Part shown: positions 11,650-17,680 of the stretch, one piece after another
Layout of the letters: each line of letters opens with the position of its first letter
How positions within the stretch are numbered: the first letter of the stretch is position 1
Source: Clostridia bacterium
GTDB lineage: Bacteria > Bacillota > Clostridia > Oscillospirales > QAKW01
Direction of reading: 5' to 3'
DNA: 17,680 bases
NCBI GenBank assembly: GCA_017442025.1
Contig: JAFSBD010000166.1
Span: 1-17,680, forward strand
The notes under the pieces: model-generated
What the model was told of the DNA's origin: nothing
Databases searched by the model: none
The model's input: only the letters and a program-made list of their open reading frames with translations
Translations under genes and position numbers: made by a program

Positions 11650-11834
11650 GACACAGTGTGTCATGAATTGAAGCCGGCTGGCTTCATGATTTCTCGCGCT
11701 TTATGCGCTCCATGATTTGAATTGCCGCAGTTTCTTAATGCCCCGCAGGGCAATTCATGACAAAGTCAATTCATGCGCGCCCGCGCAATTCATGCCAACG
11801 GCAATTCATTGTGTCGCGTAAGATACGCGACACA
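11650..11834. repeat. Palindrome array D (hairpins joined by ATGAATT / AATTCAT linkers)
   Basis: Left linkers: ATGAATT (11663-11669), ATGATTT (11686-11692, 11712-11718). Right linkers: AATTCAT at 11752-11758, 11768-11774, 11787-11793 and 11803-11809. Hairpins: GACAC/GTGTC (11650-11662), GAAGCC/GGCTTC (11670-11685), a weak GCGC pair (11696-11708), GAATTGCC/GGCAATTC (11719-11756, holding TGCCC/GGGCA), TGAC/GTCA (11758-11768), GCGCG/CGCGC (11775-11786), TGCC/GGCA (11793-11803), and TGTGTCGCGTA/TACGCGACACA (11810-11834, 11 bp). The last two lie wholly or partly in the rlmD coding sequence, and the rlmD stop is part of a linker. Confidence 0.85.
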
Positions 11835-13157
11835 TTCCACATGATGGGTGCGGGGAAACAGATCCACAGGGGTTGCGCTTTGGGTAGTATACCCCTGTTG
11901 CTCCAAAATTTTCAGATCCCGCGCCAAGGTGGCGGAATTGCAGGAAACGTAGATCAGCTTTTGGGGCGCCATCTCGGCGATGGCATCCAAGGTGGCTTGG
12001 TCGCACCCTTTGCGCGGGGGATCGACGATAATTAAATCAAACCGCCGCCCTTCCTTGGCAAACCGCGCGGCGGCCTCCTTGGCGTCGGCGCAGAAAAAAT
12101 CCGCATTGGAAACGTTGTTGCGTTTGGCATTTTCTTTGGCGTTTTCGATCGCTTGGGGAACGATCTCCACCCCCACCAGCGTTTTGCATTGCTCTGCCAG
12201 AGAAAGGCCGATGGTGCCGATGCCGCAATAGAGATCCAGCACCTGCTCCTCCCCTTTCAGATCGGCCAGCTCCATCACCTTGCGGTAGAGCACCTCCGTC
12301 TGGGCCCGATTGACCTGATAAAAGGATTGGGGGGCAATGCGGTAACGTTTGCCCAGCAAAATATCCTCAATATAGCCCGGGCCAAAGACGGTTTCGGTCC
12401 GCTTGCCCAAGATCACATTGGTGTTGCGGTCGTTATAGTTGATCGCAACGGTCCGCACCATGGGGAAAGCGGCGGTCAGCTCCTTGGCGAAGGTTTCTTT
12501 TAAGGAAAAATCGGTGGCGTTGATCACCAGACAGACCATGATCTCATCGGTCGCCTCTCCCCGCCGCAAATATAGATGGCGCACCAGGCCGGTATAGCCC
12601 TGCTCCTCATAGGCGGGCAGATGATGCCGCTCCATGAAAGCGAGGGTCCATTCCAGCAGTTGGTTGAAGATGGGCGGTTGGATGGCGCAGGGTGCACCGC
12701 CTACGATCCCATGACTGCCCGGGGCATAAAAGCCCCCTTGGGGCTTGCCCTTAATTTGGCGGATGGGGTATTGGGCTTTATTGCGGTAGGCGGTTTGTTT
12801 TTCGGCGGCGATGGGCGGCGCAATCTTCAGCGAAAGCCCGCCGATCCGCTCCAGCTGGGCTTGCACCCGCGCCCCCTTCAGCCGCACCTCTTCCTCATAG
12901 GAAAGATGCCAGAAGGCGCACCCGCCGCACCGACTGCCCAAGGGGCAGGCGGAGTCCACCCGATACGGGGAGGGTTTCAGCAGTTTGAGCAGCTTGGCGT
13001 AGCCAAAGCGTTTGCCCGCCTTGACCACCAGCACCTCGGCCTCTTCCCCTGCGATGGTGCCGGGGACGAACAAAACATACCCATCCACCCGACCGATGCC
13101 GAATCCCTCTTCGGTATAATCTTCGATATAAATTTTTAAAACGTCATTTTTTCTCAT
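11790..13157 (-). CDS. rlmD: 23S rRNA (uracil-C5)-methyltransferase, RlmD/RumA family
   Basis: A 455-residue cytosolic enzyme that methylates C5 of a 23S rRNA uridine (U1939 or, in some Gram-positives, also U747). An N-terminal TRAM domain (about 1-60) binds RNA. C71, C77, C80 (CPLGSRCGGC) and C157 (GGAPC) are set to hold a 4Fe-4S cluster. The SAM site is VLDLYCGIGTIGL (306-318); DPPRKGC (379-385) and VSCNSATLARDL with catalytic C406 complete the active site. After HVECVAYLTR the family usually ends; the last residues HNELPLA and the stop come from array D. The start has no ribosome site and lies about at the predicted transcript start. Confidence 0.95.
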   Translation of the reverse strand: MRKNDVLKIYIEDYTEEGFGIGRVDGYVLFVPGTIAGEEAEVLVVKAGKRFGYAKLLKLLKPSPYRVDSACPLGSRCGGCAFWHLSYEEEVRLKGARVQAQLERIGGLSLKIAPPIAAEKQTAYRNKAQYPIRQIKGKPQGGFYAPGSHGIVGGAPCAIQPPIFNQLLEWTLAFMERHHLPAYEEQGYTGLVRHLYLRRGEATDEIMVCLVINATDFSLKETFAKELTAAFPMVRTVAINYNDRNTNVILGKRTETVFGPGYIEDILLGKRYRIAPQSFYQVNRAQTEVLYRKVMELADLKGEEQVLDLYCGIGTIGLSLAEQCKTLVGVEIVPQAIENAKENAKRNNVSNADFFCADAKEAAARFAKEGRRFDLIIVDPPRKGCDQATLDAIAEMAPQKLIYVSCNSATLARDLKILEQQGYTTQSATPVDLFPRTHHVECVAYLTRHNELPLA

Positions 13158-13165
13158 ATCAATTC

Positions 13166-13194
13166 ATTTTAGCACGAAATTTCTTTACAAACAA
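13166..13194 (-). promoter_or_regulatory. rlmD promoter giving a probably leaderless mRNA
   Basis: Minus strand: TTGTTT (13189-13194), 17-nt spacer, TAAAAT (13166-13171) preceded by TGC. The ATG is at 13157, 8 nt after the -10, so the transcript would start at or within about 2 nt of the start codon. Confidence 0.6.
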
Positions 13195-13199
13195 CTCTA

Positions 13200-13228
13200 T
13201 TTACAAAAATATATTGCCATGGTATACT
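13200..13228 (+). promoter_or_regulatory. Promoter of the lipoprotein gene
   Basis: TTTACA (13200-13205), 17-nt spacer, TATACT (13223-13228). It is divergent from the rlmD promoter, with only 5 bp between the two -35 boxes. Confidence 0.8.
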
Positions 13229-13259
13229 ATTTTTCAGAAATTATAAAGGAGCGATGGGT

Positions 13260-14294
13260 GTGCAAAAGATGTTCCGCGGCCTGGCCGCATTCATAGCCGT
13301 ATTTTTAACCTTGGGGATGCTGGCCTCCTGCAAGGGAGAAGGCTATGCGATCAAGGTGGAAGATAAGGTGGTTACCGAAGGGGATTATAAACGCAACGTT
13401 TATACCCTGCGGGAGAATTATGTCTCAGCCCTCGGTGCGACCGAAACCAAGGAATTCTGGACCGATCCCTTGGAGGATGGCAACACCATGTCCCAGGTAT
13501 TTGTGGACTATCTGGAGGATTACTTGGTGCAGAATAAGCTCTACGCTCTGCAGTTTGATAAGCTGGGCCTTTCCTTCACCGAAGAGGAGGATCAGGTGAT
13601 CCAGCAGTCTCTTTCGGATATGATCGAGGCCTATGGCAGTATGTCCGCCTTCAACCAGGCCTTGGCCGATGGGTTTTATACCTATGAGGAATACTTGGAA
13701 GAGATCTATGATTCCGCCAAAAAGAGCCGCGTTTTGAAGCATTATTTCGGAGAAGAGAGCGAAAATCCCGTTTCCGTTGAAGCGATCAAAGACTATTATG
13801 GGAAAAACTATGCCCGTGTGAAATTTGTCTATATCTCCAAGCTGGATGAGGAAACGGGCGAGGTTGCCAAGGGTAAGCCCCTGGGGGAACTGCGCAAAAA
13901 GGCCGAGGAGGTATTGGATTCGGCCAAGCGGGAGAGCGAGACCGTTACCTTTGAGGATCTCATCGGGATGCATAGCGACATCACCTCTATCGCGGAGGAC
14001 GGGATGGTGGTCTCCCAAGAAAGCGGCACCGATCCCGCGCTGACCGAGGCGGCGATGGAGATGAAGGTGGGCGAGATCCGCCTGGTGGACAGCGAATATG
14101 CCTTTCTGATCGTCAAGCGTTACGATGGAACGGCCGATGAATTCTTCACTGCCACCGTCCAGCAATCGGCGTTGGAGGAGTTTTGCGCCGAGGAGATCGC
14201 CGCCCTCATGGAGGAGTGGCGCGCCGATGCCGATATTAAGGTCAACCAAAAGATCATCAAAAAATACCGTCCTGAAAAATTGGTGGAAGAATAA
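13260..14294 (+). CDS. Lipoprotein resembling SurA/PrsA-type foldase
   Basis: A 344-residue membrane-anchored protein. Signal and lipobox are clear: FRGLAAFIAVFLTLGM then LASC with acylated C24. The mature start (IKVEDKVVTEGDYKRNVYTLRENY) and the helical body (FVDYLEDYLVQNKLYALQFDKLGLSFTEEE) follow the SurA N-terminal chaperone layout. Residues about 170-300 (VKFVYISKLDEETGE ... MKVGEIRLVDSEYAFLIVKRYDG) resemble a parvulin-like region, though weakly, so prolyl isomerase activity is uncertain. Start choice: AAAGGAG (13245-13251) is 8 nt from GTG 13260 but only 2 nt from ATG 13254, so the GTG is preferred. It probably folds or monitors exported proteins. murA follows 67 nt later. Confidence 0.75.
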   Translation: MQKMFRGLAAFIAVFLTLGMLASCKGEGYAIKVEDKVVTEGDYKRNVYTLRENYVSALGATETKEFWTDPLEDGNTMSQVFVDYLEDYLVQNKLYALQFDKLGLSFTEEEDQVIQQSLSDMIEAYGSMSAFNQALADGFYTYEEYLEEIYDSAKKSRVLKHYFGEESENPVSVEAIKDYYGKNYARVKFVYISKLDEETGEVAKGKPLGELRKKAEEVLDSAKRESETVTFEDLIGMHSDITSIAEDGMVVSQESGTDPALTEAAMEMKVGEIRLVDSEYAFLIVKRYDGTADEFFTATVQQSALEEFCAEEIAALMEEWRADADIKVNQKIIKKYRPEKLVEE

Positions 14295-14297
14295 TAC

Positions 14298-14326
14298 TTT
14301 ATTTTTCATAGAGTATATGGTAGAAT
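14298..14326 (+). promoter_or_regulatory. Possible extended -10 promoter of murA
   Basis: TAGAAT (14321-14326) with TGG before it; the -35 at 14298-14303 (TTTATT) is weak. No terminator was seen after the lipoprotein gene, so murA may also be read from upstream. Confidence 0.45.
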
Positions 14327-14361
14327 AATAATTGTAAGAATTTTGAAAGTCGGGTGAAGAG

Positions 14362-15618
14362 ATGGACCGAATCATCATCAACGGTCCTTGCCGCTTGGAA
14401 GGCGAGGTCGATATATCCGGGGCAAAGAACGCGATCGTTGCGATCCTGCCCGCCGCGATGCTGGTAGACGGAGTCTGCCGCATTGAAAATGTTCCCCAGA
14501 TTAGCGATGTGGAGAATATCTGCAATATCCTTATTGCCATGGGCGCGAAGGTCAACCGTGCCGAGGGCAAGACCTTAGAGGTGGATTGCTCGGCGGTGCG
14601 TTGCACCGAAGTGCCCTATGAATATGCCCGCAAGTTCCGCGCTTCTTATTATTTCTTGGGGGCGCTCTTGGGGCGGTTCGGCAATGCCAAGGTGGCCTTG
14701 CCCGGCGGCTGCCATCTGGGCGCGCGCCCCATTGATCAGCATATTAAAGCCTTTGAGCAGTTGGGCGCGCAGGTGGATATTCTTCACGGTAACGTCCATT
14801 GCACCGCTGAGAAGCTGGAGGGCGACGATATTTATTTGGATATGGTCTCGGTGGGGGCTACCATCAACGCCATGCTGGCGGCGGTCAAGGCCGATGGGCT
14901 GACGGTGATCGAGAATGTGGCCAAAGAGCCCCATATCGTTGATGTTGCCAACTTTTTGAACTCCATGGGGGCCAATATCCGCGGCGCGGGCACCGATGTC
15001 ATCAAGGTGCAGGGCGTGGATCGGTTGCTGGGCGGCAGTTATGCGGTCATCCCCGACCAGATCGAGGCGGGCACCTTTATGGCGGCGGCCGCGGCCACCG
15101 GCGGCAGAGTTTTGGTGAAGAATGTCATCCCCAAGCACATGGAATGTATCTCCGCGAAATTAGAGGAGATGGGCGTTCTGATCGAGGAGTTCGACGACAG
15201 TATTTTAGTGGATGCCACCGCACCTCTCAAAAAGGCCAACATTAAGACCATGCCCTATCCCGGCTTTCCCACCGATATGCAGCCCCAGATGGCAACCGTC
15301 ATGCTGCGGGCGGAGGGCACCAGCAAGATCAACGAAGGCGTTTGGGACAGTCGGTTCAAATATACCGAGGAGCTGATCCGTATGGGCGCGGAGATCGCGG
15401 TGGCCGGTAAGGTGGCGACCATCGAGGGCGGTCGGCAGTTGCTGGGCGCGCCGGTGCGGGCCTGCGATCTGCGGGCCGGCGCGGCGATGGTGATCGCAGG
15501 CTTGATGGCGCAGGGAACCACCACCATCGAGGATATCGACCATATCCGCAGAGGTTATGAGCGGATCGTTGAAAAGTTTGCTTCCCTGGGGGCGGACATC
15601 CGCTTGGTTTTGGATTAA
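14362..15618 (+). CDS. murA: UDP-N-acetylglucosamine 1-carboxyvinyltransferase
   Basis: A 418-residue cytosolic enzyme that transfers enolpyruvate from phosphoenolpyruvate to UDP-GlcNAc, the first committed step of peptidoglycan synthesis. K22-N23 in SGAKNAI and the loop LPGGCHLGARPIDQH with catalytic C117 are intact; the cysteine means it should be fosfomycin-sensitive like most MurA. MPYPGFPTDMQPQ and NEGVWDSRFKYTEEL, including the catalytic aspartate, are present, and length fits the family (about 420). The ribosome site GGGTGAAGAG is imperfect but well placed. Clostridia often carry two MurA paralogues; which one this is cannot be told here. A terminator follows at 15639. Confidence 0.96.
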   Translation: MDRIIINGPCRLEGEVDISGAKNAIVAILPAAMLVDGVCRIENVPQISDVENICNILIAMGAKVNRAEGKTLEVDCSAVRCTEVPYEYARKFRASYYFLGALLGRFGNAKVALPGGCHLGARPIDQHIKAFEQLGAQVDILHGNVHCTAEKLEGDDIYLDMVSVGATINAMLAAVKADGLTVIENVAKEPHIVDVANFLNSMGANIRGAGTDVIKVQGVDRLLGGSYAVIPDQIEAGTFMAAAAATGGRVLVKNVIPKHMECISAKLEEMGVLIEEFDDSILVDATAPLKKANIKTMPYPGFPTDMQPQMATVMLRAEGTSKINEGVWDSRFKYTEELIRMGAEIAVAGKVATIEGGRQLLGAPVRACDLRAGAAMVIAGLMAQGTTTIEDIDHIRRGYERIVEKFASLGADIRLVLD

Positions 15619-15638
15619 ATCTTTCCTTATATATAGAA

Positions 15639-15683
15639 GCAGGGTTTTTCTCCGTTTTTTGGGAGAAGCCCTGCCTTTCTTTT
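15639..15683 (+). terminator. murA terminator
   Basis: GCAGGG (15639-15644) pairs with CCCTGC (15669-15674), extended inside by TTCTCC with GGGAGAA (15661-15667), followed by CTTTCTTTT. It lies 20 nt after the murA stop. Confidence 0.85.
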
Positions 15684-15740
15684 GTGCGGAATGACTGAAT
15701 TTAACCAAAAAGGGCAAGTAGGAATAAAAAAACCGCACAA
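15682..15740. repeat. 8-bp inverted repeat in the murA downstream gap
   Basis: TTGTGCGG (15682-15689) and CCGCACAA (15733-15740) are exact inverted copies 43 nt apart. Apart from this, the murA terminator and the promoter near 15826, I see nothing in the 294-nt gap 15619-15912. Confidence 0.4.
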
Positions 15741-15822
15741 TGAATTTCTCCCGATTTGAAACAATACTACGCAAAATGTGTTAAAAAAGACACATAAAGT
15801 AATGTCAATTTTTAAGGGGCTT

Positions 15823-15831
15823 TGCTATAAT
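15823..15831 (+). promoter_or_regulatory. Extended -10 promoter of the secreted repeat protein
   Basis: TGC followed by consensus TATAAT (15826-15831). No good -35 is present at 16-18 nt. The predicted leader of about 75 nt contains CCCT/AGGG inverted copies near 15878-15890 and ends in AAGGAGG. Confidence 0.6.
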
Positions 15832-15912
15832 TATACTAACTAATAATGGATACGTACCTCTTGGGGGGATTTTATACCCTTTTATAGGGCGCGTATTGAA
15901 GGAGGATAACCT

Positions 15913-17680
15913 ATGTTTAAAAGAGTAGGCGCAATCGTTGTAACTGTTGCCATGCTGCTTTCTATGGCATGCACCTTCTCCCTGGCTTCCGCCGCTGATA
16001 ATATGGCGTTGGAAGTTTTGGTGGAAGATAATGTGCAGGCTGTTAAGCCCGGCGATAAAGTTACCATCGAAGTAAACGTCGTAAATCAGACTGCCGCATT
16101 ATGCGGTATCACCGTTTTGGGCAAGTATGATACTGCCAAATGGGATATCGAGGCGGCGGATATTTCTGCGATCGATCTTTCGCCGCTGACTTATGTCCCT
16201 GTGCTGGATAAGAGCGCAGAGGCCGAGGCGAATATCAACGCAGTTTGGCTTGGTGCGGAGGAAATTCTTCCTGCGGAAGAATATAATATTCTGCGCCTGA
16301 CCTTTACCGCCAAGGAAGAGGCCGAGCTGGGGGATTCCACCTTCAGCTTCTGGTTCAAAGAAGACGGTATGGTCAATGTTGCCAATAACTTCACCGCGTT
16401 CAGCACCGAGGCGGTTACTGCCGATGTAGCCGTTGAGAATGTGGAGAAGGTTACCTTGTCCGCATCCGTTGTGGGCGATCCCGCTTATGTTAAGGCGGGC
16501 GAGACCGTAACGGTTCAGGTAAAGGTAAATAATTATGCAAGCGATTGGGCTGCTATGACCATCGAGGGTTCTTATGATAAGAATCTGGTCGCCCTTGCTC
16601 CCGAAGGCGTTCAAGCCATCGCAATGGGCGCAAACGCTCCCGTTGTTGTTTTGGACGATGGTAAAGTGGCTGTCTCCTGGATCAATGCCGAGAATATGGC
16701 GGGTGATGCCGAGTTTGTGGCTCTGACCCTGACCTTCACTGCTCTGCAAGATATTTCCGGCAATGCCATCTTCAACTTCTCCTTCAAAGATGGCGGCGTG
16801 ATCAGCATCGGTGCTGATAATTCTTATTTCACGCTGGTCCCCGGAACCAATTATGTGAAAGACGCTCCCGCGCTGAACGTGGAGATCAAGGATGTTATTC
16901 CCATGGCTCCCACCGTTACCGCGCAGGCCGATACCGTTAAGCAGGGCGAGACGGTTGAATTCATCGTCAGCACCGCTTATTATCCCGGCAACCTTTGGGG
17001 TATCGCCATCGAGGGTACTTTTGATGCTTCGAAGTTCACCGCCGAGGTTGTGCCGGTTGAGGTAGAAGGTGTTACCGCCACTCCCATTGTGGATAATGCA
17101 AACGGTACCTATGCGGTTGCCTTTATCTCCGCCGATGTGATCGCATATGCACCCGGTATCCATGTTAAGCTGACTGCTAAGGATGATGCCGCTCTGGGCG
17201 ATGCCGCTCTGACTGCTAAGTTTAAGGCCGACGGCATGATCGGTGTTGATTATGCACCCGCTCCTGCGGAGACTTATGTAGCTACCCCGGTGCAGGATGT
17301 TGTTGAGATCCAGAGTGGTTTCGTTCTCATGGCTCCCGCATTCAATATGGGCGCCGATTCTGTTAAGCAGGGCGAAACCGTCGATTTCGGCATCAGCGCC
17401 GAGAACTATCTGGGCAACCTCTGGGCCATTACCTATGAAGGTACCTTCGATGCCACCAAGTTTGAGGCTGAGATCGCGGCCGTTACCGCCGATGGCGTAA
17501 CCGGTATCCCCGTTGTTGATAACGCCAACGGCACCTATGCAATTGTCTTTATTTCTGCCAACGCGATTGCCGAGGCTCCCTCCTTCATTTTGAAACTCAC
17601 CGCCAAGAACGATGCCGTTCTGGGCGATGCCGATGTAACAGTCGGTTTCAAGGCCGATGGTATGATCGGTGAAAATTATG
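15913..17680 (+). CDS. Secreted protein with tandem cohesin-like repeats (3' end outside window)
   Basis: The first 589 residues are visible. Residues 1-27 are a signal peptide (MFKRVGAIVV, hydrophobic core, cleavage near LASA-A); C20 does not sit in a proper lipobox. The rest is four beta-rich repeats at about 33-175, 178-328, 331-470 and 473 to the edge. Each shows a cohesin-like plan: a V.AGD/VKQGETV start, a GNLWGI..EGTFDASKF-type strand, a middle NANGTYAV.FISA, then LTAK..A.LGDA and FKADGMIG. Repeats 3 and 4 are close copies with a 142-codon period; 1 and 2 are more diverged. Cohesin-like modules bind dockerins or act as surface spacers; the ligand is unknown. The start is fixed by AAGGAGG (15899-15905) at 7 nt. 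Expression is probably high. Confidence 0.85.
   Translation, partial: MFKRVGAIVVTVAMLLSMACTFSLASAADNMALEVLVEDNVQAVKPGDKVTIEVNVVNQTAALCGITVLGKYDTAKWDIEAADISAIDLSPLTYVPVLDKSAEAEANINAVWLGAEEILPAEEYNILRLTFTAKEEAELGDSTFSFWFKEDGMVNVANNFTAFSTEAVTADVAVENVEKVTLSASVVGDPAYVKAGETVTVQVKVNNYASDWAAMTIEGSYDKNLVALAPEGVQAIAMGANAPVVVLDDGKVAVSWINAENMAGDAEFVALTLTFTALQDISGNAIFNFSFKDGGVISIGADNSYFTLVPGTNYVKDAPALNVEIKDVIPMAPTVTAQADTVKQGETVEFIVSTAYYPGNLWGIAIEGTFDASKFTAEVVPVEVEGVTATPIVDNANGTYAVAFISADVIAYAPGIHVKLTAKDDAALGDAALTAKFKADGMIGVDYAPAPAETYVATPVQDVVEIQSGFVLMAPAFNMGADSVKQGETVDFGISAENYLGNLWAITYEGTFDATKFEAEIAAVTADGVTGIPVVDNANGTYAIVFISANAIAEAPSFILKLTAKNDAVLGDADVTVGFKADGMIGENY

Noticed and set aside
13425..14606. 393-residue minus-strand frame
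   Set aside because: Antisense to the lipoprotein gene and the start of murA; composition is that of a shadow frame.
15803..15808. TGTCAA as a minus-strand TTGACA -35 box
   Set aside because: No acceptable -10 lies 16-18 nt further on the minus strand and no minus-strand gene follows.
16099..17163. 354-residue minus-strand frame
   Set aside because: Antisense to the repeat protein; its repeated look only mirrors the repeats on the other strand.

Overview
The window looks like chromosomal DNA of a Bacillota bacterium of class Clostridia, probably an uncultured gut-type lineage. The evidence is AAGGAGG-type ribosome sites, sigma-A promoters with TG-extended -10 boxes, a TPP riboswitch with a Gram-positive style terminator, a DUF6809-like small protein, a tRNA with an encoded CCA, and Clostridia-like versions of MurA, RlmD and YmdB. 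I cannot name a genus from sequence alone.

Layout, left to right. A truncated family 2 glycosyltransferase (-) diverges from wecB (+). Convergent to wecB is a minus-strand thiamine/precursor uptake operon that starts at a strong promoter and TPP riboswitch near 5.3 kb and runs leftwards: thiamine-binding protein, permease, substrate-binding lipoprotein, ATPase, then a small XRE regulator. Divergent from that riboswitch is glgB (+), a branching enzyme of the eukaryote-like type. Next come a Fic protein with an N-terminal HTH (+) and a DUF6809-like gene (-). From 13.2 kb leftwards on the minus strand lie rlmD, a four-helix-bundle protein, a PflX-like radical SAM protein, ymdB and tRNA-Leu(UAA). 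Divergent from rlmD are a SurA/PrsA-like lipoprotein and murA (+). The window ends inside a large secreted protein made of tandem cohesin-like repeats.

The most unusual content is between genes. Four intergenic stretches (1743-1956, 7379-7565, 9218-9402, 11650-11834) are arrays of short perfect or near-perfect hairpins with different stems, joined by a conserved 7-nt linker. The linker is GCGATAT in the first two arrays, ATGAAAT in the third and ATGAATT/ATGATTT in the fourth. In each array the linker is in one orientation in the left part and switches to its reverse complement in the right part, so the array is a palindrome built of palindromes. Three arrays abut an annotated gene 3' end (wecB, glgB, rlmD). 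The glgB stop codon lies in a hairpin loop, and the rlmD C-terminus and stop are made of array sequence. The wecB and glgB arrays end in related terminator-like hairpins. This is the reverse of a REP/BIME: the linkers are conserved and the stems vary. I know of no named family that matches, and I regard it as the best candidate for an undescribed element.

Functional links. The riboswitch operon imports thiamine or its pyrimidine precursor. WecB, the glycosyltransferase and MurA serve envelope glycan synthesis. GlgB serves glycogen storage. RlmD and the tRNA serve translation. The Fic gene carries a palindrome plus a matching half-site in its own promoter, suggesting autoregulation by its HTH.
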